A DNA stretch of 64,000 nt from Amorphophallus konjac. Taxonomy: Eukaryota > Streptophyta > Magnoliopsida > Alismatales > Araceae. This document shows, in pieces, positions 33,921 through 46,018 of this stretch. Below the pieces are notes generated by a model that searched no databases, was not told the origin of the DNA, and saw nothing but the letters and a program-made list of their open reading frames with translations. The translations under genes and the position numbers were made by a program. How positions within the stretch are numbered: the first letter of the stretch is position 1; each line of letters starts with the position of its first letter. The DNA lies in contig CM040125.1 in NCBI GenBank assembly GCA_022559845.1, forward strand, positions 203,710,102 through 203,774,101, given 5' to 3'.

Positions 33921-35450
33921 TGTAAGGTTTCGATCAGAGGCAGCGGAAACAACGAAACCCTAAGAGGCGGATCGTTGCTGGCGATCAAAATCAAAAACTA
34001 TTTCATCGAAGAACCCGCTTAGGAAGAACAGTTCTATACCTTTGTGGGATTAATTAATTCCCAGATGCCCAAAGACGATCGAGTAGAGGCTTGTCGGGCT
34101 GCTAGCCATCCAAGTGTCCGGCCTCTAGATGTATCCACACGAGCAGCGGGAACAGACGGGGTCTCCTTCTCGATCTCCACACGTTGGCCACTCCTCAGCA
34201 CCACCATCCACCGCCGTAGGAGGAGGAGAGAGAGAGGGGTGCACCCAGGTCAGGGAGGAGAGAGAGAGAGGGGGCGGCCAGGGGAGGAACCCTAATGCTT
34301 GGCTAGGGTTTCTCTCCTCAGCGTGTATTTATAGACTCTGGCATTTTTCACAAAAACCCAGAAACAGTCTATCATTACCGTCCTAATCCATCTTATCCAC
34401 TACTCTATTGTGTGTGACCCTCTAGGCCCAATAGTCTGTTTGGTTTTCTGGCCCATTAAGCTAAGAACTCTTCTTAACTTAATTAATTATAATCTAATAA
34501 CTCTTAATGGATTTAACAGGCTTTCCGACCACGAACGGCACCAAACAACACCTCGTGATCCCAAATGAATTTGGGAGGGATGCAACCCATATTGAACCTT
34601 TCTGTCATCAGATTCCACACAGTTATAGATCCTCATTCATACAATGCTCCAATCCGAATTAGGGTACGGTCAAACTGTCAAACCCTAAAGCATCCTGATC
34701 TTATGGACCCTTGTACTCTTAAGTACAGTTCACTAGAAAACTCTTTTTCTCCGTGAACCCCCATACCCTGGCCAGGGATTTCTAAGTACATGTCCATAGA
34801 GCATTCTCTCTCTTAATCCATGCAAAGAGTGAATGATCCATTGTTGTCCACCAAAGTGTTTTCACATGAATCCCACTGAGTCCGAATAGCTAACTATTAA
34901 GAACCACAAGATTGAAGTTCATAAGTCAGCAATCAAACGCTCAGTGGAGTCCATGCAAAACCTCTTTAGTGACTCAGGTCAAAGATCCAACTATGCTACT
35001 GTGGCACTAGAATCTCCTGATTGACAGTCAGTATGATTACCATTCAGGAATTCTAGATCGGGTCAGTTCAGTAAACTCATTCCACTAACGAGCACCTGCA
35101 CGTGTACCTTGATGTCACCACACCGGTGATTATGAGATCGACCACCCTCATCACATGAGTGAGCACCACGTGCACCGGTCTATCCGGATCTTCAATGTCC
35201 CTTCTTGAAGATCCTACGACCAGGAACATTTAGAATATAAACATCTAGATGACTGATCTCATTATCACAATCTCATCATGATCCAGTCATCATAGCTCAT
35301 ATTCAAGGACTTCATCATATTACAACAAACATACTATAACGTGCTAAGAATATAATGAAGAAAATGCCATTAGCATATTGAATGAAATTGTACAAGAAAT
35401 GTCACCATCACAACACTTGTGATTGGCTTGAAGGGCATACATCTCTAACA
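33921..35450 (-). repeat. 5' LTR of the copia element
   Basis: 1,530 bp. On the minus strand it begins TGTTAGAGATGTATGCCC, a familiar plant copia LTR start, and ends CGAAACCTTACA before the primer site. A TATA box (CTATAAATA, minus strand) lies at 34326-34334, followed by GA-rich transcribed sequence. No second LTR copy is in the window. Confidence 0.88.
34326..34334 (-). promoter_or_regulatory. TATA box of the copia LTR
   Basis: The minus strand reads CTATAAATA within GAGTCTATAAATACACGC, in the middle of the LTR as expected for the U3-R boundary. Confidence 0.65.
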
Positions 35451-35546
35451 GTGTCGACCCCAAGGGTCGACACTTTATACGCTGTGTTCTGTTCAAGCCT
35501 TGTTCTGTCTTGCCCGATCGCGAGTGTCGACCTCTAAGGTCGACAC
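35451..35546. repeat. Two GTGTCGACC hairpins with covarying arms
   Basis: 35451-35473 has arms GTGTCGACCC / GGGTCGACAC with loop CAA. 35524-35546 has arms GTGTCGACCT / AGGTCGACAC with loop CTA. Both are 10+3+10 bases, and the tenth base pair differs in a compensatory way (C:G against T:A). They lie upstream of the TATA box. Confidence 0.9.
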
Positions 35547-36717
35547 TTTCCAGCGACCGAAAAAATCGCCGGTTCACGCGGCGACGGGTGCCCTAGCTCG
35601 ATCTATTCTTTCAGTGCCCCCTTGTGATTGGCCCTAGGAGGATAATGTCCTCCACGTGTCCCCTTCATCCCAGGTTGTATAAATGTTTTATGATAGGGTT
35701 TCTTGTTAACAAGGTTGAGAATGCATCGAATGAAAAATTCATTTTTGGGGTTTTGCAGGGAATGAGGCCGGAGCTGTGATGAAGCTTCTACCCAGATCGT
35801 GCTAAGCTCGAATCAAGGCTGAAGAAGATCGTCTTCCACCTCCTAGAAGCCGTCTTGTTGAGGAAGAAGGCTGTACCATCTCCAAGTTACCCAATGTGCA
35901 GTAAATGATTCAAGGAGAAGAAGAAAGGGTTTGATGTTCATCTTCTTCCATCCTTCAGAAATGAACCTGTTGAAGCATCAACCTTCATCTTCCTTCCAAA
36001 GTCCAGTCCGCCTCAGTTATTAAAGAAGCCAAGGGCATCGTCCTCCAGCCAGGAGTTCTCTCAACCCGTCCTTATTTTTACTTGCTGCAGTTTAGTGTTT
36101 AGTTGATGTCTAGTGAGATTGCTTTGAAGATTTGTCGCTATTGAGCTTGCAAATGTACATCTGTGTCCATCTCTTAAACTGAAGAAAAATGTGTGTGTTT
36201 TCGGAGCGGTGTCTCCGAGTGTGGATTGACTGTTGGGGTGCGTTCCCCATCTTGGTGTGTGTGTGTGGTGCTGAGCACCGTGTTGAGGGTTCGCCCTCGT
36301 GTGTGTGTGGTTTGCTGCCATCGAGCAGCGTGTGGTGTATTGGGGTTCATCCCCGTATGCTACCTCGTGTAGCGTTTTAGTGAAGCCTCACCGAGGTGGT
36401 GAGGGGTGGACGTAGGGTACCCGTCATAGTCCCGAACCACCTAAAAATCTTTGTGCGTGCGTGATTGGTTGTATGATTGTTCCTTATCCTCTACCACCAT
36501 TCACAGGATGGATTATGAACTGCGTTGCATATCAATGCTAAATTTGTCAATGTACACGGCTAGTTCAAATTGCTAAATCTCCATGTGTGATCTTGTCACC
36601 TGCACGTTTGATGAGGATTGATTGTGAAGTCTTTCAAGTTATTTTAACTGGTCTTAATTTTTAAAAAGGGATCTATTCACCCCCCTCTAGATCCGTGCCA
36701 CTACACTGTGGGACCCA
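35451..36717 (+). repeat. Partial SIRE-like copia LTR
   Basis: Shows a TATA box (TATAAATG at 35678-35685). Its late part resembles SIRE/Maximus LTRs: GTGGACGTAGGGTACC, then CCGAACCACCTAAAAATC, and the end block ATTCACCCCCCTCTAG before CCCAACA. The start is obscured by the abutting copia LTR and no primer-binding site follows; gypsy pol begins immediately at 36718. A solo LTR or a deleted element are both possible. Confidence 0.55.
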
Positions 36718-38978
36718 ACATTAAGAGATCACAAGCTTTATGCCAAATTAAGCAAATGTGATTTCTGGTTGGAGGAGGTTTCTTTTCTCGGTCACATAAT
36801 TTCCCGGAACGGTATAGCTATTGATCTATCAAAGGTCGAGGCTGTTAAGAACTGGGAAAGACCTACAAGTGTAACGGAAATACGAAGTTTTTTGGGATTG
36901 ACTGGCTATTACTGAAGATTTATCAAGGATTTCTCAATGATCGCGGTATCCTTAACAAGATTGACAAGAAAGGAGAATCCTTTTATATGGTCCGAGGAAT
37001 GCGAGAAAAGTTTTCAGACTTTAAAGGATTGTCTGACGACTGCCCCTATTCTCACATTACCTACGGAAGGAGGAGGATTCGAAGTATATGCTGATGCATT
37101 CAGAATTGGCCTAGGTTGCGTATTAATGCAACATGGCAAGGTTATAGCCTACTCTTCACGGCAATTGAAGAAGCACGAGGAAAATTATCTCGTACATGAC
37201 CTAGAGTTGGTAGCTGTGGTCTTTGCCTTGAAGATCTGGCGACATTATCTCTATGGCGAAGCCTTTACTGTGTATTCCGATCACAAGAGTCTCAAATATT
37301 TATTCTCTCAAAAGGATCTCAATATGAGACAAAGACGGTGGTTAGAATATTTAAAGGATTTCAATTTCTCTATACAATATCATCCCGAAAAAGGTATTGC
37401 CGTAGCTGATGCACTTAGCCGGAAGCCAATGACTTTATTATCAAGCTTAATGGTTAAAGAATGGCATCTACTTGAACAAATGGCAAGTCTAGACCTCAAT
37501 ATGGAGGAGAAGGAAGGTGGAGTCTTTATTGCTAATATTCGACTCCAACCCGAGTTACTCTCAGAAGTTAAAGAACGGCAAAGTGATGATCCGATGATCG
37601 TTGAAATCAAAGAGAAATTAGATCAACGATCGGATTTCCTTCTGGCTGATGATGGAAGGTTATTATTCAAAGAAGAACTTGCATACCTGATTGTTCGACC
37701 ATCAAGGGTAAAATCTTGGAGGAAGCACATCGGTCAAGGTACACTATTTACCCCGGTGTTACAAAAATGTACCAAGACCTCAAGAGGACATTCTAGTGGC
37801 CGAATATGAAGAGAGAGGTAGCCGAGTTCGTAAGTCGATGCTTGGTATGTCAACAAGTCAAGGCCAAACACCTCAAACCGGCTGGCAAGCTCAAACCTCT
37901 CGAAATACCGGAATGGAAATGTGATAGTATCGGTATGGATTTCATTGTCGGTTTACCGAAGACCCGAAGTGGTTTTGATGCTATATGGGTAATTGTGGAC
38001 CAGTTAACCAAGTCCGCTCACTTCTTACCTATCAAGACCAAATGGACCGTGGACGTTCTAGCCGCCTTATATATCAAAGAGATAGTCAGGCTGCATGGTA
38101 TTCTAAGTTCCATTATTTCGGATCAAGATCCGAGATTCACCTCTCATTTCTGGAAGGGTTTACAATCGTCTATGGGTACTAGACTAAGGTTTAGTACGAC
38201 TTTTCACCCTCAGACAGATGGACAAACCAAGAGGACGAATCTGATTATTGAAGATATGTTGAGAGCCTGCATGATTGACTTCAGCGGTAGTTGGCATGAA
38301 CATTTACCATTGACTGAGTTTGCTTACAATAATAGCTATCAATCGAGTATTCAAATGGCACCATTCGAAGCTCTTTATGGCCGAAGCTACAGATCGCCTC
38401 TATGCTGGAGCGAGGTTGGAGATGAGGGATTGCTTGGTCCCGATATTGTCTAAGATACAACTAGCAAAATCCAGTTAATTCAAGAAAGATTGAAAGTCGC
38501 TCAATCATGACAAAAGAGTTACGCCGACAATCGGAGGAGAGATCTTGAATTCCAAGTGGAGGAGCATGTCTTCTTAAAGATCTCACCTACACGAGGAATT
38601 AGAAGATTCGGCATCAAAGGAAAGCTAAGTCCGAGATTTATCGGCCCTTTCGAGATTCTGGAAAGAATCGACGAAGTGGCGTACAAGTTGGCTTTACCTC
38701 CTCAACTGGCCGGTGTACACGACGTATTCCATGTATCCATGCTAAGAAAATACGTCTATGATCCTTCACATGTGATTCAATTTGAAGAGTTGAAACTCCA
38801 AAAGGACTTATCATATGAAGAAAGACCGATCAAGATATTGGATCGAAAACTACACCAACTAAGGAATCGGGCTATTCCGATGGTAAAGGTCCAATGGAGT
38901 AAGCGTGGATTCGAGGAAGTCACCTGGGAATTGGAAGAATCCATCAAGAAGAAATACCCGGATTTAATCTCAGGTTAG
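36718..38978 (+). pseudogene. Pol of element 4: RT end, RNase H, integrase (broken)
   Basis: Contains the RT thumb ([20 protein letters not shown]), RNase H with [15 protein letters not shown] (one catalytic-region change: the usual TDAS reads ADAF), DALSRKP, then the integrase core (GMDFIVGLPKTRSGFDAIWV, STTFHPQTDGQ) and the C-terminal VKVQWSKRGFEEVTWELEES block. Stops: TGA at 36913-36915 where Arg is usual, TAA near 38451 and TGA near 38507, plus a frameshift and TAG near 37793-37810. Confidence 0.92.
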
Positions 38979-39049
38979 AAATTCGACGTTTCTACTCGAA
39001 TCTTTGAATTTTAATTATATAACGTGAATTTAGAGGACCAAATTCTTTT

Positions 39050-39062
39050 AAGTGGGGGAGGA
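39050..39062 (+). other. Polypurine tract of element 4
   Basis: AAGTGGGGGAGGA immediately before the LTR start TGTAGAAACC. Confidence 0.88.
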
Positions 39063-39582
39063 TGTAGAAACCCGATAATTAAAAATGAGAAATAAATTTT
39101 TTAATTTTATTATATAATTAAAATTTTCATGAAATAATCAAATTACATTTTTACTATATGAAATAAGCTAGTTTATTGAATTTACTTGAAGTAAATAGAA
39201 AATTAATTACTTTAGGCCTTAGATAAATCATAGTAAGCCCAATAAAAGCCCATATAATGGACTAAGATCATAATTGACCCATTGGATAATCCATAATGGG
39301 TTGGATTAATGGATTAAAGGATTTAATAAAGGATAAATAACCTTAAATTCGTAACATGTGTTTAATATGACATTTAAGGGATTAAAATAACCCCATTTCT
39401 AGAGGATTGACTCAAAAATCAACCCATACCTAACTTATAACTTTAGACCAGTCATTTTTACATTGGTTTCACACCAAATTGAGGCTAGATTAAGCGGAGA
39501 AATGTGAATTTTCTTCTAATTCGGAGTTAATGGGTTTGGTGAAATTAGGTAAGAAATCTTGACAAAATTGGCCAAATTTTGG

Positions 39583-39592
39583 CTATAAATAG
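39583..39592 (+). promoter_or_regulatory. TATA box of the element 4 LTR
   Basis: CTATAAATAG followed by AGCCCC, about 520 bp into the LTR. Confidence 0.7.
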
Positions 39593-39918
39593 AGCCCCAT
39601 TCGACCCTCAAATCATCATTGGTGACCTAGGCTATGCTACAATGAAGATTGAGGGAGATTTGAAGGAAAGATTTGGAGAATTAAGGGTTTTCATATCAAA
39701 TTGGGGATTTTCTTATTTCTTCCTTAAATCCGCTCAAAGATAGGTGTCTCTCAGGCTAAACTTCAATTAAAGTATGCTATCTTGTGTATTTTTCAATGCC
39801 CTTTCCATTGATACCTATTTCCCTAAATTTTATTGAGAAATGAGCAAGTTATTCGTATTTTATTGAAGGGTGTTCACGTTTTTTCTTAAGAAAACCGTGG
39901 CTGTTAAAATCCAGTTCG

Positions 39919-40308
39919 CGTCAATGAACGCGTCTCCTAGATAAGATGCGTTCTGAGACGCTTTTACACCGACCAGAATTAAAAATAAAAATATATATAA
40001 TAATAAAAAGAAGGCGTCCAACTATCGGGATGCGTCAACAGAGCACGTCGTCCAGATAAGACGCGCTCAGACAGACTTTTTCTCTCCGTCCTAAATTCAA
40101 AAAAATTATTAAAATAATTTGAATAAGGCGTCTATATTCATGGACGCCTCTATAAAAAATTATAATATTATTAAAATAAAGTTTTAAAGGTGTCCATATG
40201 CTTAGACGCCTCAAAATATATATATATATAATATAAAAATAATTTTTATAAAACGTCTAGAACCTTGGACGCGTCTACAGAAAACGTCCAGCCCCCTGGA
40301 CGCGTTCA
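39919..40308. repeat. Degraded GGCGTCC hairpin array in the element 4 LTR
   Basis: Inverted repeats include AGGCGTCTATA..TGGACGCCT (40126-40149), AGGTGTCCATATG..AGACGCCT (about 40188-40211), and two adjacent copies at 40253-40308 with ACGTCCAG / CTGGACGCGT arms. The arm sequence is the same as that upstream of gene A and at 16036-16670, although this LTR belongs to another element type. The array lies about 330 bp downstream of the TATA box. Confidence 0.82.
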
Positions 40309-40319
40309 TAGACAGTAAC

Positions 40320-41280
40320 CAAAAATGTTGAAAATCCATATTAACATGTTAAAATATTTATAGCATGTTAAAATTTATTTTTGTGGAATAAAAATATTTT
40401 TACCATGAAAAAAAAACCTATTTTTACCATATTATTAGTAAATTGATGCATGAAAAATATTTACAGCATGTTAAAAATTACTTCAAGTATGGAAAAATTA
40501 ATTTTATTCATACTAAAATCTGAAAACTATTTTCAGCATGACAAATCTAATTAAAGACTATTTTTCATCGTGAAAAATCTATTTTCTACCAAATAATTGG
40601 TAATTTAATGAATGAAAATTATTTCCAACATCTAAAAATCTGTTTACCAGAAAATTGATATATTGAAATTATTTTCAGCATGATAAAAATCTTTTCTATC
40701 ATAATATCAGAAAAAAATATTTTTTTCATGTTAAACCTATTTTTCATGAAATAATTAATAAATTAATGCATGGAAATTATTTTCAGCATGTTAATAATTA
40801 CTTTCAGCATAATAGAATTATTTTTATTCATACTGAGATATGAAAACTATTTGAAAGCATGTTAGAACTATTTGAAACTATGTTTACATTATAAGCCTAT
40901 TTCTCCTATCAAATAATTAGGAAATAAATGTATAAAAAATTATTTCCAGCATGATAAATTTAGTTGTTCTCAAAACGTTATGTAATCAGCATGCTGAATT
41001 TATTCTTACCATCTTATCAGCATATTGATATATAAAAGTCATTTTTAACATGATAAATATTAATTTTAGTATGTTAAATATTATTTTCAGCATATTAAAA
41101 AAATTAATTCCAACGTGAAAAATCTATTTTTATCATGTTATCAGTAAATTGAAGTATGAAAGTTATTTACAGCATGATAAGGTTATTTTTAGCAATATAA
41201 GATTTTTTTAGCATATTAAATCTATTTCTTATCAAATAATTAGTATATTGATGTATAAATAAATCCCCAATATAAAAAAA
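40320..41280. repeat. AT-rich degenerate repeats in the element 4 LTR
   Basis: Many variants of TTTTCAGCATGTTAAAA-like words at irregular 50-100 bp spacing, with recurring AATAATTAGTAAATTGATG. The pattern suggests a decayed tandem array. Confidence 0.7.
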
Positions 41281-42298
41281 ATTATCTTGAAACATGTTTA
41301 AATACTGATTATGCAAATCTACACCAGATTCAAATTATGAAATTAAAATAATCCTATTCACTTAAACTTTCATCCTATTTGCCGTTCATTTTCTGAATTC
41401 CACTACTTAATGTCGTTAAACACTATGCCTCAAAACTATTATCCACTTTTCTTGTAACTTCTAAAATTTTTGCCAGATATGTACTTATTTACAATAGCCT
41501 ATTTCTTGAAATTCATTCGCCATATACATTAAAGTGGATGTCTAGACGTACTTGGGATCTTTTGATCCATATGACTCAATGCTTGACATTAATGGGGCTC
41601 GGTCTGGTCCTGGGGGGAGCGCCCGAAAGTACTTGTGTCCATGGGAGTTGATTGACCACGGTGTGACATTGCACCGAAGTGCATGATAGATTTACTTGAT
41701 ACGGCATTCCACATTTCGTTATTGGTATTTGATTACTTGTTTACATGATTATTCGATAAATACATGATTTACTTGATTTGCATGAAATGGCCAAATTACA
41801 TGAAAAGTCTTTCCTTGTCAAATTCATTACTTGAAAATTTCTCTTGATATCTTGTTATCCCAATTACTTAAAAATTCCATTCATGTTTATACACTTCTCG
41901 ATACAACTTTAAAAATTACTTAAATTGTTAATACTTAAAGATTGCCTGATTTTTAGAGATATAAAATCCTACTGAGCTTTTAGCTCACCCTACGTTTTGA
42001 TTATTTGTTGCAGGGAATAAAAATGATCAAGGGAATGGACAAGAGTGAGAGAGTGATTTTCCTTTTACCTAGGTTTATGTAGGTCATTAATGTTTTTACA
42101 AAGATGATGTATTTTGGATTGTAAGTTTGTAGTTTGCCTTTATGGCTTATCAATTAGTGTTGTAAATTTCATTTTGATGGAATAAAATTATCATTTTCCC
42201 ATTCATTTCTGTCGTTAGGAATTAATTTATACACGCTCTGATTGACACGCTTGTTTACGACTCGCTCGCGTCCCGATATTCCGCGTCGGGGCGTGACA

Positions 42299-43578
42299 CC
42301 TCAAGAGCCAAAAGGTCATGAAAAAGTCATTTTTTTAAAAAAGGTCTTAGATGTAGGCTTATGTATGGATGATTCTCCGCAATCTAATCAAAAGTAGGAT
42401 TGTTATTTTTTTTCTTATGTATGTGACTTTGTGAAATTTCTTTGTGTTGGTCTATTTATGCTTAGGCAAGATTCATCAAGTACTCAGGTAAATGAAACAC
42501 ATGCAAATGTGTAAGTTGGTCATCAGATTGAAAATGTTAGTTCATGTAGCAAAAAATGTGGTGAGAGACCCTACCTTGTTCTTCTTTTACATATTCTAGC
42601 TTATTCTTTTTCTCTAGCTCTTTGGTTGTGTTTACGATTGCTATTTTTGTTGCAGTATAGATAGATTTATCACCCACGAAGTCTTTGCAATGCATTGGTA
42701 GGGAGGATACAAGTGCCATGACCGCATGCCAAGCCATCCAATCATTTGACTTCCCTTACTACCTGTCCACTAGCAAGAAAAATGTTTGTATTTAAAGAGC
42801 ACCAAGGGAAAACTATTTTATATATTTTAAAGAGTTTTTGGGTTTGTATATTTTGTTTCTAAAGTGAAAAATTGAAGGTCCATGATCTGAGTTGTATTTA
42901 TAAGTCATGGATGCTATACATGTAATCGTGATATTTTCATGATTTGATTTTATAATACAACTTTGTAAAGACATAGTCTTTGTCAATGAGTACGATGCCA
43001 TATTTATGTTTTTGTTAAAAGGTGTGCAATTTATATACTCATGTGTTGTATAATGGTGAGTGTTTCTGTATGTCAATGAATTATGAAGAATAAGATCTGT
43101 GTATTGATTGCATGTTAGAAATGTTAACTTTAATTTTTACATTTTAGGATGGTTATTTTGGTGTAATAATTAAAAATTAGAGCCGTTATAGATTGGTTGT
43201 TAGTTATTGGGATAGTTTGTAAAAGAAAATGCCCTTAAAATACGTTCTTTCAAGTGATTATTATAGGGTGATTTTTACATGACTATTCTTAAAATAGGCT
43301 GTTTAGAGCAGTTTGAAGGCGTAATTATCCCTAAAACATGTTCATCAGAGGCATTCGGTCAACAAAATTGCCCCTATTAAAATATTTAGGGATAATTTTT
43401 AGTGCCTCTAATGACAACATTAAGGGCATTTTTTAAAAAGTGCCGCAAAAATTTTTAGGGACCGAGGCAACATGGGAACATTTTAAATTACCCCTAAAAT
43501 TAATCAAACTGCCCCTAAAGGTTTTTAGGGCATTTATCTCCATTTTTTGGGGCATTTCCCCTAAAAGCCTATTTTCTT
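42299..43578. other. Possible CACTA-type transposon end
   Basis: The last 340 bp repeat TTTTAGGG / GCCCCTAAA in both orientations and finish with AGCCTATTTTCTTGTA, like the subterminal repeats and the TTCTTGTAGTG end of plant CACTA transposons. The final GTG is not clean (ATCTGTAGTA follows). The left part (42299-43140) has only short frames and nothing recognisable. It abuts the 3' end of gene C, so it may have inserted there. Confidence 0.35.
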
Positions 43579-45943
43579 GTATCTGTAGTATCCTCGCCCG
43601 AGTCATAGCGCTGCTCGGAAGCAAAGACAAGCTCGTCGAGCACCTGCTGCTGGGCCTCAACGACCGCTCGATGGAAGCCTTGGGCGAATCCCTTCCGCAG
43701 CCCCCGACGGTAGCCTAGCTCGTAGTACGAGAAGGCGGCCTTCTGGAGATCCGCGTGATAGCCCTTTGAGCTTCTATATCGTTCGATCGCCTCCGCCCCA
43801 GCTTGCTCCGCTTCCTTCTTAAGCTCGGCTACCCTCTGCTTAGCCTCGACCAACTTCCTCTCAGTCTCGGACAGCTTTGACTCAGCCTCAGTCTGCGTGA
43901 CCGCGGCTTCCCCCCGCACTCGCTCAGCCCCTCGGACCTGGTTGTTGAGCTCCTCCCGCTCGGCCTTCCACTACTCGTTGCGCTCGACCTGAGATTGACA
44001 CTCCTCTTCCTGGAGTTCGCCCTTCAAGTCGGCCATATAGCGAGCCTGGGCCAACTGCTCGGCAAGTGTCCGAGCCTCCTTCTGGCTCGACTGAGTCTGA
44101 GCTCGAAGCGAGGCTGCCTCCCACCGAGAGACTTCAAGCTCGGAAGTCAACTGACCGATTCTCTGATCGGACTCAGCGCGGACCCGAGAGAGGGACCTCT
44201 CCTCACTGTCCAGCCGAGTGAAGAAATCGTCTATCTCGGCCCCCAGCTGGGCCATGATCAAGCCGCCCTCCATAACTCTCTCGAAGAGTAGAGAGGGGGG
44301 ACTGCGTCTGAATTCTTCCCGATTCAGCCAACGCACCAAGGATCGGCACCGTTGATATAGAGAAGCTCGAACGGTGGGGGCACCAACCGGAGGGGGAAGA
44401 GTCCTCTCTAGAAGAGCCGGGACCAGGGCATATCCCCCGAGCGTCCGCACTTTCGGGATGGCAACTCTCGGCTCGGGCTGGGTTGTTGCCTCGCCCTGCG
44501 CCCCACCAGCCTCAGCCGAGAATTCGGAGCCTACTGCCTCTGTCTGCGGTCTGGTAGGCTTGGCAGCGATTTTCTCGCCAGCAACAGCCGTTTCTGGCTC
44601 GATGGGAGGGAGATCCGGACGGCAGATTTCCTCGGCTGAAGGCTCCTCGACCGGGCAGACACGCTCCTCGACCGGGCGGACATGCTCCTCAATCGGGCGA
44701 GCACGCTTCTCCACTGGGCGAGTGACCCCTGCCTTCTTTAACCGCTTCTTCTCAGCGGTCAGAGCCTTCATGGAAGACAGCAGTAGCCGCTCCTCAGGGT
44801 CCTTGTGTTTAGCCCCACGACGCTCGGGGGCATCTCCCTGTGCAATCTGCTTGCCCCTATCTCGAGCACAGGAAGGGCCCCCAGAGGCTCGGGGTTCACT
44901 CGGAGCAGGCGTCTCCTCCAGGTCGACAATCTCCTGCTCCAACGGCTGTTCCCCCTTATCATCCGTCTACCTCGAATCTGAAACAACAGAAGTCAAAACG
45001 TCAGAGGGAAGCCTACCTGCCCGACCTGAAAGTAGCAATGCAGGACCTTATGCCTCTTACCTTGAGGTGGCACTACGCGGGAGGGATAATCATTGATGTT
45101 GGCCACCGTCATCAACTCGGCGGTCGACTAGCGATTCTCCTGGAGAATCCTGATCTCCTCTTCCAGCTCCAGAGAAACCGCCGCTTGCTTCGGAGGGAGA
45201 GACGGATGGAAATTGGGCTCCATCGAGAAGTCCCAGGGGATGAGCCCTTTGGATGAGCCCACTCAGAAAAATTGGGTCTTCCACCCCTTGTGAGAAGAAT
45301 CCCTAGCAGAGAGGAACACACAGCTCCTTCCCCTCTTCACCTGAAGATAGAAGAAGCCCTTGCCCGCGTGGGTTTGTTCCTTCAACTCAAAGAATGAATG
45401 GAAAAGGTCTAATGAAATGAGAAGCCCGCACGAACGGTAGAGAAAAATGAAGGAGAAAATAAAAGTATACGAATTGGAGACCAACTGGACAGGAGTCAGT
45501 CAGTAAAACTGAAGCAACATCACGACAAAGGGGTGGAGAGGGAGACGAAACCCACACTTCCAAGCTAAGAGAAAAGTAAAGAAGAGGCCCGAACGAGAGG
45601 TCAAGCTAGACTCATGAGGCTGGGACGGAGAGAAAAAGTACTCCCACGGCAGCCCATAACCCTTCGCCATCTTCTTCACTTCGGCCTCGCCCAACTCGCT
45701 GCGCATGAGGTGCTCAGGCTGCGGCACCAGACTCCACGCGCCCCGTTCGATTTCCTGCACCTCGGTTGCGGGGTGCTGCTCCGCCATGGAAGGACGAGAG
45801 GAACAGGAAGAAGAGGAGGAGAGCACCGAATCAGACGATTCAGGAGGAGGTGGAAGCTGACGAATCGCCGCCGCCGTGATCTCCGCTAACTCTGCAAAGG
45901 CCTCCGCGAGTCGTTGCTCCTCCTGATCACCCTCGCGGCGCAT
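43569..45943 (-). pseudogene. Gene C: Transposase_28-type antisense gene of a Tat element
   Basis: Two exons, 45943-45061 and 44977-43569, join in one frame of 764 codons (CAAG/GTAAGA donor, TTTCAG acceptor). The N-terminal part has the Transposase_28 ('putative gypsy type transposon') pattern: RLPLHPFVVMLLQFY, then LTPVQLVSNSYTF and KGWKTQFF. A charged linker and a long coiled coil follow, ending near ERYRSSKGYHADLQKAAFSY. There are five in-frame stops and no frameshift: TGA 45502-45500, TGA 45265-45263 (where Trp is usual), TAG 45130-45128, TAG 44969-44967, TAG 43973-43971. It is antisense to the adjacent LTR. The last few codons enter the CACTA-like end. Related to gene D; molecular role unknown. 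Confidence 0.75.
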
Positions 45944-46018
45944 GAGACCCTCCGGAACACAAGTGCGATAGAGAGAGAAAACCCTAAGCGAAGGAGGCGT
46001 GGAACGCAAGCACGTATG

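Larger units (their letters stand above)
17877..35450 (-). mobile_element. Ty1/copia element, 3'-truncated and split by element 2
   Basis: Minus-strand copia with 5' LTR (33921-35450), tRNA-Met primer site, a leader of about 2.2 kb, gag, protease, integrase and reverse transcriptase. The reverse transcriptase is interrupted at 28774 by element 2 and resumes at 18076-17877. RNase H, the rest of pol and the 3' LTR are missing: copia similarity stops near 17877 without a terminal sequence. In-frame stops in gag and frameshifts in pol show it is dead. Confidence 0.9.
36718..42298 (+). mobile_element. Element 4: Del/Tekay-like gypsy, 5'-truncated
   Basis: Starts abruptly inside reverse transcriptase ([20 protein letters not shown]) and continues through RNase H and integrase to a polypurine tract and one 3.2-kb LTR ending GGGGCGTGACA at 42298. 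The 5' LTR, gag and most of RT are missing. The protein is close to that of element 2, and part of the LTR (about 41590-41660) is also related, but most of the LTR is not alignable by eye. Confidence 0.92.
39063..42298 (+). repeat. 3' LTR of element 4
   Basis: 3,236 bp, TG...CA. A TATA box CTATAAATAG lies at 39583-39592. Downstream come a degraded GGCGTCC hairpin array and then about 1 kb of AT-rich degenerate repeats. The end GCGTCGGGGCGTGACA matches the reverse complement of element 2's LTR start. Confidence 0.9.

Noticed and set aside
36718..38978. A pararetrovirus (caulimovirus) remnant
   Set aside because: The RT-RNase H is followed by an integrase, polypurine tract and LTR, which identifies a Ty3/gypsy element. 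No movement or coat protein region is seen.
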